Counted from the stretch's first letter, positions 1 to 13,456 are shown. The stretch: DNA of 64,000 nucleotides from Platynereis dumerilii (GCA_026936325.1 JAPTHN010000004.1:32419910-32483909), one strand, 5' to 3'. The notes: generated from the letters alone by a model not told the origin. Translations and numbers: made by a program.

Positions 1-1382
1 TCCAAAAATTAAGTCAAATTTGACGTGTACTGATCCGGGATGCTCTAGTGTCCCTTTGACATGTGTCAGTTAAATCTTTTGGCCCTTGAGACCTAGTCTT
101 ATATCTGCTCACCCATTTTGGAGCTTCTTATGGTTGTGAAAAATTTAGTTTACTAAAAATTTCCAATGAATTGCAGGGTAGGTGAATCCGTCGCAAGCGT
201 AACGCCCAGAATACTTTGTAGTGCCAAGGAGCAATAAAAGCTCCGTTTTAAATCTGGTTTGGCTTGTAATATTGCAAAATCTATGTAGTATTGAGAAACA
301 ATCAAGTAATCCAGGTCCGCAGTGGTAAAATACAAAGATTTCTTAAATTGGGCTTTGTCGCAAGCGTAACGCTGTGGAAAATATTGATCATATTTTCCTG
401 GTTTTCTTGTAAAGAGTAAAGCAATCATTCTAGTATTACTTGTAGTGATAATCAACACAATATTTCAGTATTTGGAGTATGTTTCAATGTTAAATTACCA
501 AAATTTTGCTCTTTGTGGCGCTTTCCTCAAAATTAAGAGCCAATTTGTCAAAATAGGCAATAACCAGTACAAATTTCACTTTAATTTTGTAATTACTCTT
601 TTGCTTCATCCAGTTATTACTGATGATACATATAAAATAGATTTGGGTAAAAACCAGAATACTTTTTTGACTTTTGTGTGACACAATCACCCAAAATTGG
701 CTTTTTTTATGGAAAAATGGGCTAAAAAAACACGCTTCTATCATCATTTGCTCTGTCCGTATTCACTCTGGTGGCACTTATTTGGTACCAACTCGATGCC
801 CACATTTGGGCTCATAACACAGGACAGGTGAAATTGTTTTTGAGGAAAATATGTACATCTGGGGAGAAAATTTGTACTTTTTTTATAAATATTGCAACAA
901 AATTTCGAAAAATACTGTGAATTTGGATGAAAACAGCCATGGAGACTTAAGAATAAATGATTTTTGTCATCCATCAAAAAAATTAGATTTAATTTGAAGA
1001 TAAGTTACCATTTATTCTACTTTTATTTTACTGCCATGGAAATAAAAATAAACAAAATGTGGTAATATTCGCCTTTTATCAGTCATTGCCACAAACCACA
1101 GCAAAATGGTAAATACAGTTTCTAGAACTTAGACATGTGTGTTACAATATTATGTGGTCATTTGATACTTATAAACATTCCAAAATTTTGATGGTCATGT
1201 CACACTTCGGCTTCATTATTTTTGAACTAGGCCATAAGTGACATGTATATAGAGGGTCTACAATGAAATAATAACTCTTTTAGCATATTTCCCTTTGTTT
1301 CCATTAAAGTGGCATTGCTATCAAAATCTCCATTACAACGTCATTGCCAACCTTGAAATGAAATAAGCAATATGCATGCTAC
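1..1382. other. Intron 5 or 3' flank of gene A, no gene seen
   Basis: AT-rich DNA downstream of the transmembrane exon of gene A. By comparison with genes B-D, where the tail exon lies about 370-580 bp past the transmembrane exon, a tail exon was expected here, but no segment encoding the NELYG motif and no matching acceptor was found. The last exon of A is probably beyond the left edge or lost. A 16-bp direct repeat, GTCGCAAGCGTAACGC, occurs at 190-205 and 357-372. Nothing else is recognised. Confidence 0.5.
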
Positions 1383-4300
1383 CTTCTACAGAAGAAAACT
1401 ATGAGCACAATAATCAGTAATGCAACGGCTCCTGCCACCCCTCCAATAATCGGTATCAAATTCAGTTTCCCTGAAATTAACAAAAATAATATTTTTTTAA
1501 TTTCCTTTTGGTAAGGATATGAAGTACGCAAAAGTTATACTCCACCAAGACAGTTTTCTATTGTCTTTTGCCGTGGTATAACCAACGGATTTGTTAGTTA
1601 TACCACTGTTGGGGATTAAGTTTGCTTGTTGTACTGTTTTTTTCTGCAAACAACGCACCTTAAAGTGACAACAAAGCCACAAAATTCAGTTTAAAATCTT
1701 TCAGGAGCCATAATTATGGAGTATAAGTCGCTTATACAACTCATTTTCGGTGGTTATTTACCTCGGGCTAAAGCCCTCGGTAAATAACCACCTGAAATGT
1801 TAGTTATACACCTCAAATTCGTTGTATAACCTATACTTAATCATGATTGAAAGGTTTCATTGGATCTCTTAGATGTATCTGTAAAGTAAAACTTCCATGG
1901 ATCTAACACAAAGAACTCTTTACTATACTTAATCAATGATGAAATTTGACATTGAATGTAAACAAAATAAAAGTTAGAAGAAACGGATTTTCCGCAATGA
2001 ACATGAACGTGCAAAAGACAGATACATCGAGAGATCCTTAGGGGGTCACCATTTAATCTTATCGGGGGCTTGGAGTTATTTTTAAATAGATAATTTCTAG
2101 CTCAGTTTTGGGGAAATAAATGAATTATTTTTAGGAAGACTTGAAATAGATATCATTTATGGAATGGGCATCTCTTAATAAGGCATTGCTTGATTTGAGA
2201 ATTGATATTCAGGGACTTTACGCATTTGAAATATATAATTATGGCCGGCTTTGCCGTGACACAAATAATTTCCCGCCGAGGAAAACTCCAAGCCCCCCTG
2301 ATCATTAAATGGTCGCACCCTTGATTAATGCATGGGTTAACATAATTTGCTTGAATAAATTTTGTTTACCTTTTTTATCATATTAATGAAAAGTGTAAAG
2401 CCTCAACTACTATTTTAGCTAGTGTCGTACCTTGGTGTCTCGAGCGAGGGGGGGGGGCACCTGGGGGGGGGCAAACGATTCTCTGGGGGGGGGGGCACCA
2501 ACTATACTAATTGTATATTTCAGCCACAGTTGGAAAGTTCATATGGGGGGGGGGCACAGGTTAAATATGGGGGGGGGGGCACAAGTGCCTCCCCCATAGG
2601 GACGCCAGCATCTTCCTGATAGTCCAGGAGCTTATGGGGATAATTGTGCATATTTGTCTACAAGCATGAAATTTGGCACAAATGTTGCTGAGGGTATATA
2701 GATTCAAATTTTTGAGGGCGCCGGAGCGGGCGCTCGTCTTGGTTGCCATAGCAACAAATTCAAAATGGCCGCTGCTCGATATCTAATTTTGAGTATAACT
2801 CAGTAACAAAATGTCATAGGATTGCAAATAATAGCTCTAAATGTATGCTTTTGATGCCAGGGATTCTGATTCTGCCATTATTTTTCATGTCAAACTCATA
2901 CTTTGGTCTATAGAACCAAAATTGCCTGTATATTGGGGTTATTGAGCTCATTTTATCGAAATTCACCACAAATCTTCAGCTTAAACTATTGCAAATTGTT
3001 CCTAGTTGCAATTCATCAAGTTTTGACAACAAAAATAAACACCAGCTTTATGTAATAGAAATACATCAACATATCATCTGTACGATGACACCAAAGTAAC
3101 CAAACAAATGTTGCAGAAATGGGTATTGTCAATGCAGCTGCCTTACGCACACCTACAGATTCTTTTGCGCATGCAGTCCTCTCCACAAAATCTTTCAAAT
3201 CCATATCCCTACATGTTGTATGCCGATAATTTATATGGTGTACCAAAAGAAACCTGTTGCTGTTTCAAGTATTGGCCAGTATGACATCTATTATGTACTT
3301 ACCCTCTCCTGTTTTCCATCCCCTTCCATTTAAATCTTGGATTTCCTAAAGATACAAGGGCGATTGATTTGAAGAAAGACTTGTTTGCAGTTACAACCTT
3401 TATCTGTGCTCAAGCATAGATGATTCTTGGGAATATATCTGAGGCAGTCTGAGATGAGACTGCCTCGTCCCAAGAGCACCACATCATAACTCTCATTTGG
3501 AATGCTCCTAACAGATGGAAGTCCAATGGGAAGAAGAAAAAGAAAAATATTGTACAAGCGTAGCGAGCAGTCTGATACATAGCGAGCAGTCTGGTACATT
3601 TTAGCATGAATTGCAGTCCTACGAGGTGGGGGGGGGTGGAAATAGAAAGCCAAACGAATAAGTGAAATAATGTGACGTTTCCAAGTTGACTGTCGGAAAC
3701 TGATGTGTTCAGTTTCAAAGGGTGAGATTGGGGACTATTTTCATCAGTGTAATAATTGAATGGTTAAAAGACAGCAGACTATGTTCATTGCATCTTAATG
3801 CTTAATTGTAAACAGGTGTGATAAATTAATGACCCTTTCCTTTATTTTCCTTTACTTTAATTTTTAATCTTAAATGCTTTTTACATGTCATTAATTTTGT
3901 TATCTGTATGGTGTATCACTGTCTAATTTAATTCACGGACAATTGCATAGTATTCTTCCTTTGATACATTAGTCTATTTGCTTTCCCAAAACAGACCGAC
4001 GGTGGAGGTTTGTTATATTCGAAGGAAGGGACTGACAGGTACAGTCTGTATCCAAGGGATACCACCAAGAGATTTTCGTTTCTACTTGTGAACAGACTCA
4101 TGTTTCATTGACTTTTGCCAACCCACATCCCACAAACCTTGAAATTATTTGCATGCAATGTCAAGACAATATTCACTTGTGGAGGATTATACTAGGCAGA
4201 TATGGTAAGTGCAGCCCTCTAACCCCCATTCTGGGCTCACAAGGGTACATTGATGAGATGTGAGAGAGAGCAAAGTCCTCAACCTGTCACACATTTACCC

Positions 4301-7300
4301 CACCAATGCCATTCCTCTGGCCAGGCTCAGTTAGACACGAGTTTGATATGTACCAGTTTTAGTAGAACATTTACTAACTCCAATTTAAGTCAGGCCAAGT
4401 TCAAATGCAAATCCAACAGCTTTTATTACCATTCGACTGTTTCACATTTCACACAATGGCTACTGTGTGACTTTCTGCATGTAGATAAAAAGGAGTAGCC
4501 TCAATGTTCATTATTGAGCTGGAACATACAATTTTAGTTATCCTTGGCAAGACATTGGTGGTCCATACACATGACTGGAATACTTAGAAAGGACAATCAT
4601 CAATACAACGAAAAAACACTTTATGCCTTTCACCAATCGGTCCTGAGGTTGTTTGGATGCTGTTCACTGTAGTTCTTACCTGGGACAACTTCCCTTATGA
4701 CAGCTTTAAGATGTTTGTTCGTCAATGTACTGGTAGGACTCTCCAAACCTACATTTCAGATGAACAAACACGGGCATGGTTGGAATCGCAGCCAATATTT
4801 CAGACAATAAACAAAAAGAGGTACACATTTTCCTGATGAATATAGAAGTCAAAAGTTTTCCTTTTATTCAACAGACAAGATCTTGGTGACACACTGCTGG
4901 GCATCACTAATTTTAAGATTGTCTTTCCAAAAAAATCTTCTTGGATCTTTCAACTCCCACAAGCTATCACTTTTAGGCACAAAAACCCTCTTCCCTTATC
5001 TAAGTTTTCTTCTACAATCTACATATAGCAAGTAATAAAACAGCTAGCCTACCACTCTACCACTGTGTGAACTTCGGACAGTGAAACAGTGGTAGGCCTA
5101 CAACAGTCCCTGTGTTAAAGGACTGCTTCTTCTGCATGAGTCAGGCGGTCTCTCGTGTACTTGAATTTTCTTGGAACTGGCAGAAACATAAATGATATCC
5201 CTGCAAATTAAACTTGTGCCGAACTCGACCAAGCTAAATGTTTGGTCACTTGGTATTGTACTTCATGCTTCATTTGGGTGAGACATAATTTTCCTTTGGT
5301 ATTGCCTGTTGGAAAAAACAGTCTCATTGTTAAGATAAGGAGAATTGTCTTCCAATTACTAATACCATGGTCTTTCTGAAGAATGATCCATCACAATTCT
5401 GTATGGTTTTGACATACCATAGTTCCCTATGATCAAATGGTTTAGAGTGCTTGACAGTACATGCGCAGGTTTCAAGAGCTTAGGTTCGAACCCCAACCCT
5501 TGGACTAAAATTATTCCAAGCCCTTGAGATATTAGATGGAGTTTTCTATTCTGGAGCTACTCAATGACCCTGGACACCACTGATTTTACAGTATGACTCC
5601 TGGTCTTCTCATCACTGATCATGCATACAGCGACCACCAAAAGTGAAGGTGCTATGGCAGGGAACCTTGGCAATGTTCTTTTGTGGCTGCCCTGAACAGT
5701 ACGATTGTTGGAAGGCTCTCCACAAAGTCCATGTGCCACATGTCGGATCATAATAAGAAACCCTGACTGACAGCAGCCTACTGTGGAGGTAGGTGAACTA
5801 GCCAGGCTGCAGACTGAAGATATTCACATCGAATTGGGTATGGAATTAACATCTGGGGTGCTAGTGCAGTTGCTTTTCACGTCCGCGCTGAACTGTGCTC
5901 AAGTGTGCTGGGGTGCCTAAAAAATTCATGTATGCATACAGCGCCTCTACTGAAATGTTTTTAGCCCGCTTCCTCCCGTCGCAATAGAACTGGCTGCCGT
6001 AGCATGCAAGAAAGCAAGTCGAATCAATTCAAGACTTGTGACTGAAGTTAATCAAACAAGACAATCTGTGCAAAGTCACTGCACATATGAAACAAATATC
6101 TTGGTAGTGTGATAGTATCCGTCAGATATATACCCAAGAAGCATCTACATATACCAATCGCCATTGTATCTTTAAAAAATGCAGGATTTCAAGGTATGGG
6201 GATGGCAAACAGTAGTGGATAAGTACATCATACATTTCATATGGGCCAACACACAAAGACAGCAACAGGTTTCTTTTAGTATACTACACAACTTATTGGC
6301 TAGCATCATGTAGTGCTGTGATATTTGAAAGATTTAGTGGTGGGAACTGTGTGCGCAAAAGAAAAGGAGTGCATAGATGCAGCTACATTAACATTACCCT
6401 TGTCTGTAACATTTGTTTGGCTACTTTGGTATCAATGTACATAATATAGATATATATAATTGATAATTTGGTTCTTGATAGAGTGAACTGTTATCAGGAA
6501 AGTGAAAATGTGTTGAAAGTTTCGATAAACGAGGCTCTATAACCCCAATATACAGGTAATTTTGACTCTATAGACCAAAATATGTGTTTGACATTAAAAA
6601 TAATGGCAGAATCAGAATCCCTGGCGTCAAAAACATATATTTAGAGCTATTATTTGCAATCCTATGACATATTGTTACTGAGTTATACTCAAAACTGGAT
6701 ATCGAGCGGCGGCCATTTTGAATTTGTTGCTATGGCAACCAAGACGGGTGCCCGCTCCGGCGCCCTCAAAAATTTGAATCTATATACCCTCAGCAACATT
6801 TGTGCCAAATTTCATGCTTGTAGACAAACCTGCACAATCCACCCCTTATTTCCCCATAAGCTCCTGGACTATGAGGGAATGATTATTAGGGAATTTTTGG
6901 AAATGTACTGTATGCATTTGGGTTTACCTTGGCTACGAAAATCCCAAAAATGGTTGAAACAATGACGACGATGGTTGATGTGAGTGTGCATGTGGGATGA
7001 ATCAAGAAATTAAGAAGTGGGAAGTTTATCACAGTTAATCATCTATCTGCATATAGTATCAAAAGCACTACCTGGGTCTCAAAATATTTGAGAACTGAAT
7101 TGTGTGAAGTTATTTAAATTTAACTGACCTGCTTTTGTCTTTGACTGAGTTTTTTCATCAGAAGTTCCCAGTATGGGAACGGTTCTTTGACTGGGTCCAT
7201 CATTGGTTCTAGAAGTGGTTTCAGGGTGAGCAGTAACAGTGTACAATGATTCACAGGAGACATTGCAGTGTTCAGAGCACCAATCCTGATGACAGATCTT

Positions 7301-10300
7301 ACTTCCGTTCTGGGCACAGGTATAGCGTCCGGTGTGGTCATCTGTCACCTGGCAGTAGGTTTCGCAATTTTTTCCATGATAATCGTTGTGGCATATCTTG
7401 ATTCCATTAGATGAACAAGTGTATCTATCTGTTGTCTTGCATTGGACATCACAATCGTCACCATAATAATCTTTGAGACAAACTTTGGTTCCGTCAGATG
7501 AACAAGAGGATTTATTTGTCGCCCTGCAGTACTTGTCACACTTGTCTCCGTAATAATTATAGTAACATACTTTGGTTCCATTTGATGAACAGTATGATGT
7601 AGCTGTCGCCCTGCAGTAATTGTCACATGTTTTACCATAATAATCATTGTGGCAAATTTTGGCTCCATTAGATGAACAGTTGTAATGTTGGTCTATGCCA
7701 GACGCTGGCGTGCATTCAATGCTACATTCTGGACCGTACCAGTGTTGGTGACAATTTTTCTTTCCATTATAACCAAGACAGTAACTTGGGTATATGTCAT
7801 GGCAATCACAGTGCTGTCCCGTCCATTCGGGATTACAATATACTACTATACTGAAAGACAAGCTGAAAACAATAATAGTACCGATGAAGAATACCACATC
7901 GCATGCAAAAAAGGAAAGTCCTATGGAGAAACAAATTGCACAAGTAGTGGATGAAAAATGATTTCTTATAAAATACTGTATTTGTCACAAAAGTCACTCA
8001 AGGTTCATCATCTTTCAAAGACAGAATTTTGAATTTAATTTGAAGGAACAAAATTTTTGGAATAATTGAGAGTGAATAGGATATCAAACAAGAAAGATAT
8101 ATTTTTATTTTAAGCTATTTCGTAAAGAAGCTCTTTCTCCTTCTTTTTTAATATTTTTAAATGGACTGAAACCTACTGGTGTATTGTCATGCTGGTGGGT
8201 ACAGGTAAAAGAATGTGATAAAGTTGCTTTGCAGACACAAATTCCCGCATAAATAGCTTAATGAGATTATTTCATTACTTGTATGGCACAAATTAACTTA
8301 CCTTGTGTGATTTCCATGCAAGGTGAATGTCTTCTGTTTATTATCAGCCTTATGTTCGCTTCCGTATGCATCCAATTTGATGTTTTGTGACAATTTATCT
8401 ACCAATTCATACCTCTTCCCTTTGCCTTTATCAAGCACAACAAACTTCATTAAAACATCACCCTGCACCAAAACAAAAAATGTTGGAGTGTTATTGAGAA
8501 TATCACGCATGCAAAGCAAAATGAAAAATAATGCGCAAGTACTTTAAGCAGCAGAGATAGAGAGGTTCCAATGCAGACACGGATATACACAATGGAGAAG
8601 AAGAAGAAGACATGATTCACCTTTGACCGTTGAAAGCCAGGCCATTTACTTTCTTTATTAATTTCTTTCCAGTGCAAAAAGGCACGCAAAGTGACTGCAC
8701 TCTAAAAAATGTTGGGACAAAATTGGTTTTTTAGATTCAAAATGGTTTTTTGCATTGAAATTTGGTTTTTCAAAAAACCATTTTGAATCTAAAACACCAA
8801 TTTTGTCTGAAATTTTTTAGAGTGTGGACCGGGGCGAAGGTATAAAACTTGGCATCAAGTTACCAAGAAAGTATAATAAGTTTGAATGCAATCACACACA
8901 CTGCTAACTAGATTTGCATAAAATTCTAAGGGTCGGGGCAGTAACCACACTGCAGATAAAAAGCAATGCTCAGACACCCTTGCAGGCATACAGCTCAATG
9001 TTTGATTTTTAAAGCATCATGTCAACCACGCAATCTCAAGATAAAAATGAACAGTACAGTCTGCCACTTTAATATAGAAAAAATGATGACCAGTTCACTG
9101 TGAAAAATGCGCTTCATGACTCATGATAGCCGATGGAGTGTCATCTTCTCTACTTTCAACATGGGAAACATAAAGGCTGATTGATTAGTCATGATCAAGG
9201 GAAGGCCATTTGACTTGTCATAACTGATTTGAGAGTGAAAATCAGATCTATGCATAATCCTTTTGTTAGGCTGTCACCAACAAGCAGGATAAGTCTCCTT
9301 GATAACTCAAATTAACATTGAAAGTATTAGGTATGACAAATCATGAGCATGATGACACATGAAGTGCCTTTTTCACAGTGGAACATTCCACTCTTTTTCT
9401 ATATCAAAGTGACAGACTATAAAGTATTTCAATTTTGACATTTGTGAGAGAAAGCAAGCGTGAATATTACTAAAGAGCCCGATTGAGGAAGACCTATCCA
9501 ATGTTCTTTCACAATTGGTGACACTTAATGACTTAAAAATTAGTTAACAGAAATTTCGTCATAGATCATTGACAACTTGATAATTCAATCAATATCAATA
9601 TTTTTGACAAATAACTTTTAGTCATTTTGCTTACCTGCCAGGGTTCTGCTCGTGAAAAGTTTCTCCACTTGCCCAAGGACACTTTAAAGGCTTCTTTGAC
9701 TTTGCACTGACGATTGTCTTGATTGTTGTATGAAAAAAGGCAAAGTCGGAATCTGTGTTCACATTTTTCATATCTGGGGTGGCGATCACAATACCGGCCA
9801 TCGAGCAACTTCTCTCCTGGGTTGGAGAATCGGTCCAAAAATATCCTTATGGTATATGAAGCAAGTGTGATCTGAATAGCATTAAATTTCAAAGAAGAAA
9901 TCACTTTAGAAACCAAAAGTGACAAAGTGCATTGTGAACACTTCTGTTTTAAAATATTTTTGATTCTTTAGTTATTCTAACTGTTTCTTGATAAAGTTCA
10001 TTTGTTTCGTGATTTTGACATAATGCTGATACATTGCATGATCCATTGCAAAGGAAAATTCAAAATGATGCAAACATCCGAATCATCAGACCGAATGAAT
10101 TGCTATTTGGAAGGTGATATTATAACAGCTTTAGCACATGTTTTTATTTGACTTAGTTATTTTACAACATGTTTACGCAGGATATAAATACACACAAAAA
10201 TGTATGAATAATAAATAAAATCTACCTGTGTGTCATACCAATGGCATAACAACAAATGAAATGTTATTATAACAAAACAACCCAAGTCAGGGTCACAGAG

Positions 10301-11168
10301 TAACAATATCACGAGCTGTTGTGTGAATTAATATCACTCGAGCCCGCAGGGCAAGAGTGATATTAATTCACACAACAGCGAGTGATATTGTACGAAGTGC
10401 CCTGACGCATGGTTGTTTTGTTTTTATCACCTGGTTTTACCTCAAATTTTCAGTTATGAAGAGGGACTATTTTCTGCCATAACAAAAATGTGACGTCACC
10501 ATGGAGCAACAATGGACATGACGTCACAATCCCATTATTCTGGCCCTTGTTTGGTTTGTGACATCATCGGGCAGCTGAAATGCTGGTGATGTCATAACCA
10601 TTGTTAAAAAATATCGCCCTTATAAGCCCTGATATTTTGACTGTAAACAGTGATATTCACAGCCAACCAGGTGATAATATCATTATCTTGTACCTTTTAC
10701 CACCCTAATTTCTCAATACACTTCGAATTTTGATTTACATGTACCTTCATCATGACGACGGTTTTGTTTATTTTGAAGATATAGCAAATGAATGCTGAGC
10801 TCTGTAATCTCTGTGGCACCGTGATATTAACTTATTAATTTTCCAAACTAGACCATTTTTCACCTAAATTTTTATTCCTCAAGGCAAAAACATCACCATG
10901 ACGTCACATCTGGCAATGTCACGATGGGTAAAAGCACTGGTAAAAGCATCTTTTGCCTATGTGATAACCAGATTATGGCCCTCATGTGTTAACCAAATTT
11001 TGGCCCCCCATGAATTATACATCATGTGACAGCCATGATAAAACCAGTAAACGGCATATACAAGTATAATATATATATTTACTTATGTCACTTACCTTAC
11101 ATGACCAAATGATAATCAACGCTATCAGCGGAGTCTTCATCACCAATTTATTTCACCAGCAACACATT
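1383..11168 (-). CDS. Gene A: multi-DSL Notch-ligand-like membrane protein (3' partial)
   Basis: Coding exons, in transcript order: 11096-11168 (ATG at 11140), 9635-9871, 8302-8462, 7129-7862, 1383-1470; every junction has GT-AG sites. Introns fall in phases 0, 0, 2 and 1. About 421 residues are encoded up to the end of the transmembrane exon. Residues 1-15 (MKTPLIALIIIWSCK) look like a signal peptide. Residues 16 to about 148 match the MNNL region of Notch ligands, with DRFSNPGEKLLDG followed by conserved cysteines. Exon 4 (residues 148-393) holds a DSL domain and five further DSL-like units with YYG..C, YC and NG.K.C signatures; the last, with GRYTCAQNG, is the most DSL-like. The exon 5 segment (IPIIGGVAGAVALLIIVLIV) is a membrane span followed by basic residues. 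By family this should be a cell-surface ligand or receptor, although Notch binding is only inferred. The tail exon is outside the window or missing. Intron 5 (1471-7128) is swollen by a long-inverted-repeat element. Confidence 0.85.
1505..1845. repeat. Palindromic MITE-like element
   Basis: Several inverted segments share the word TTATAC. A perfect hairpin lies at about 1753-1793, where GGTGGTTATTTACC and GGTAAATAACCACC flank a GGGCT/AGCCC loop. The design resembles the hairpins near 10320-10390 and 40915-41015. Ends and class are not determined. Confidence 0.4.
2040..2321. mobile_element. MITE with GGGGTCACCATTTAAT-type inverted ends
   Basis: The left end GGGGGTCACCATTTAATC and the reverse complement of the right end GGGTGCGACCATTTAATG match, and both run into GGGGGCTTGGAGTT. 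The flanks are TTA and TTG, possibly a 3-bp Harbinger-type target duplication. A second, more decayed copy lies at 57686-57970 in intron 1 of gene D. No coding capacity. Confidence 0.6.
2425..2600. repeat. G-run-rich simple repeat
   Basis: Four or five runs of 8-10 G separated by GCAC-type spacers. An open frame across it is low-complexity glycine and is not a gene. Such G runs recur at 18450, 20460, 31080 and 57520 in decayed repeat copies. Confidence 0.6.
2612..6890. mobile_element. DNA transposon with long terminal inverted repeats (about 0.65-0.7 kb arms)
   Basis: The segment 2612-3290 is repeated in inverted orientation at about 6230-6890. Shared landmarks include TAGTCCAGGAGCTTATGG at the outer ends, CCATAGCAACAAATTC, and a distal block near 3180 and 6340 (CACAAAATCTTTCAAAT against ATTTGAAAGATTTAGTG). 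About 2.9 kb lies between the arms and has only short frames; I could not recognise a transposase, so the copy is either decayed or non-autonomous. It sits in intron 5 of gene A. The termini begin near T(G/C)ATAGTCCAGG. Superfamily unknown. Confidence 0.6.
5400..5600 (+). repeat. tRNA-derived SINE, possible
   Basis: An A-box-like segment (TGGTTTAGAGTGCTTGAC, about 5438-5455) is followed about 30 bp on by a B box (GGTTCGAACCCC, about 5485-5496), the internal RNA polymerase III promoter of a tRNA-derived SINE. The full cloverleaf does not fold convincingly, so this is not a tRNA gene. It lies inside the long-inverted-repeat element. Ends are not defined. Confidence 0.45.
8698..8824. mobile_element. 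Short palindromic MITE, CACTCTAAAAAAT ends
   Basis: A 127-bp near-perfect inverted repeat bounded by CACTCTAAAAAATG and its complement, built of ATTGGTTTTTTAGATTC blocks. It lies in intron 2 of gene A. A longer copy of the same family is at 32859-33047, flanked by TA. Confidence 0.75.
10266..10690. mobile_element. Palindromic MITE in intron 1 of gene A
   Basis: An outer inverted pair (AAAACAACC and AGTCAGGGTCAC near 10275 against GTGCCCTGACGCATGGTTGTTTT near 10400-10425, read as complements) encloses a strong hairpin: GCTGTTGTGTGAATTAATA at 10316 pairs with its complement ending near 10370 around a GAGCCCGCAGGGC loop. TGACGTCA-like words follow to about 10530. Exact ends are uncertain. Confidence 0.5.
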
Positions 11169-11221
11169 CTGAAAATTACACTTTTAAAAATATTTTGTTT
11201 AATGCTTAGTCTAATATTTGT

Positions 11222-12019
11222 AAATGGCAAATGAAATTGAACCCAGACAAAACAAAACACTTAACTATAGGGTCCTCCTCACATTCTTACACTTTAGATG
11301 ACAAAGTAATTGACAAAGTAGATTCGATAAAAGATGTTGGCATTATTATACAGTCTGATTTGAAATTTAGTAAGCACTGTTCTTCTATTATAAAAAAAAG
11401 GATACTTTATTATCAGAAATATTTTTACTACATTCAAAAATCATAAAAAGAAGTTTTATATTAACATGTATCAGAGATATGTACATCCTGTTCTTGAACG
11501 TACCAGTCAAATTTGGTCGCCTGTTTTAGTCGGCAATATTGATAAAGTAGAGAGAGTACACAAATATTTCACTCGAAGGTTGTATTATTCTGAACATCTG
11601 ATGTATAATGATCGTTTAAAAAATTGTAAATTAGACACACTCGAGGAAAGGAGATTAAGAGCAGATTTAATTTTATTTTACAAAATGATTAATGGAGTTA
11701 CGATGATTGATATGCAACATTCATATTGTTTTAATAATAGACATAGAGGTCACAATAGAAATGTATACACTTATTATTGTAGAACTGAGAAAAGAAAAAT
11801 TTTTTTGATTAATAGAATAGTTAATAACTGGAATAATCTCGATAGTATTGTAATTAATAGTGTATCTTTTAAAACGTTTAAAAGTAAAATTGCTTTGTAC
11901 CATTTTCCCTGTAGGGGCCTCGGGGGAGCTATTATTGTTAAGAATTACCATTTGCCCCCGTATGTTTTTAACTTGTAGCCTACAATGTTTTTATGAATAA
12001 ACTATTATTATTATTATTT
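11222..12019 (+). mobile_element. 5'-truncated CR1/L2-type LINE
   Basis: Two open frames, 11231-11446 and 11466-11978, together resemble the C-terminal end of a non-LTR reverse transcriptase: LNPDKTKHL, then DVGIIIQSDLKFSKH, then YVHPVLERTSQIWSP and finally NRIVNNWNNL followed by SFKTFKSKI, all typical of CR1/L2/jockey-like proteins. The frames differ, so at least one frameshift lies near 11446-11466. The catalytic YxDD region is absent because the copy is 5' truncated. The 3' end is a (TTA)n tail at about 12003-12017. It was inserted in the leader intron of gene A, just upstream of the signal-peptide exon and antisense to the gene. Confidence 0.8.
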
Positions 12020-12544
12020 TTAAGAAAATAGCAATGATGTCTGTCAATTATCACAAACCTGAAAGAATTCAAGTTAAGAAAAATTTCATGCCATGCTAAA
12101 TTAGCAATAACTGCACGTTTTTCAATGTATTTTTAAGATTATCTCAGCAACCGTCAGCAATAATGTCAAGTAATTTTCAGGACTAGGGCACAAGAATGTA
12201 TTTAAAGCAACAGTGTAATATAACGTTGTTGCATTCATTCTTACATTTTATGACCTTGAATGAAATCCTGCTTTGTGGCTTCGTTACTTATTAAATTGGC
12301 AATACGCAAGACATTGCCACCATTTAGACAAGTGTCAATCTCCCATAATGACCCTGTACCAGGGTCATTATAATAATTGTCGGCCCTTTTGCAGGGCCAT
12401 TATTGAAGAATGGCAAAAAACAGGAAACAATTAATTAAAAAAACATCTAAAATAACAACAACAGCCCAGACTGCAAATCGATCTTCCATCAATTTCTCAA
12501 CCAATTACTACTAACAGGGGCACCCCATGATCTGTTATACCAAT

Positions 12545-12781
12545 TATCTGTTATGCAGCAGGCCCCCGGCTGGCTGGCAGACTGTCAGCTAGGATTTTCC
12601 CAGCTGGCAAAGTTGTCAGCTGGGAGTCAATTTTTGGAGTTAAACCGATGAAATTTGCAGTCAAGTAATAAAAAAGCAGTTGAGTCCTCCTGGCTGGGGA
12701 AAAAATTATTCATGACAGCTGGCTGGGAGGTGCTGAATGATGCTTGGGCTGGCTGGCAACCCAGCTGGCAGCATAACAGAT
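12545..12781. mobile_element. MITE, ATCTGTTATGC inverted ends
   Basis: A 237-bp segment begins ATCTGTTATGCAGC and ends with the complement of ATCTGTTATGCTGCC. It is filled with GCTGGCTGGCA words. No clear target duplication. In the leader intron of gene A. Confidence 0.55.
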
Positions 12782-13456
12782 ATTTTCTCCCAGTTGCATA
12801 AAAAAAATAATCTAAGTGTCACAAAAGATGTGCAACCAAGACCTTACATTGATATGGGCATTACAATAACACACTATCATTAGATGCCCCTGCACTTAGC
12901 CAACCCCTACTGCTTAACTAGTCATCAACCAGTTGCTGCCTGACCACAATCACGGTGAATCGCTAACAGCCGCTCAACATCCAACAACCACAATCAGTCA
13001 TCAACCAACCACCTATCCAGTGGCTAAGCAATCCTTACCCCCCCCATGTTATCCACACCTGAATCATTAATTCCAAAATGTTATGTTCATGTCCTTTGCC
13101 TCATTCTGCAAGGAGAATCAGATGCCCTTCTCATATTATTTAAAGTAGGCTACAGGCCTACATATTCTATGTTTTAGCATTTTAAAAATGTTCAGATAGC
13201 ATGAGTCGGCGTGACTGCTGTCCCCTCCCCTCACTGAAAGACTGCTGCCCCGTCTCCCCCCTCCCTCCCGGCAAATATCTGGCTATGCTACTGCACTCAT
13301 CACTTCACATACGACCAAGTTTTATCATTCTCATCTTCAGATAAAAAACTAGTCATGCTCTTGTACTGCTCATCAATATGGCAACCTCTCAGAGGTGACG
13401 TGAATCAGATAATGATTGTGCTAAAAATAGGGGGAGTCAAACATAGCAATCCGCAG

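Noticed and set aside
2422-2619. Glycine-rich open frame
   Set aside because: Caused by runs of G; low-complexity DNA.
4250-4498. 82-residue frame inside the long-inverted-repeat element
   Set aside because: No recognisable domain and no transposase signature.
5438-5500. Possible tRNA gene (also 31895, 45400 and 61865)
   Set aside because: A and B boxes are present but the cloverleaf is not intact and the segments belong to dispersed SINE-like repeats.
7345-7668. Second and third open frames across the DSL exon of gene A, and likewise at 17174-17542, 43100-43417, 54017-54334 and 54386-54775
   Set aside because: Shadows of the true DSL frame; the cysteine pattern and conserved splice phases fix the real frame.
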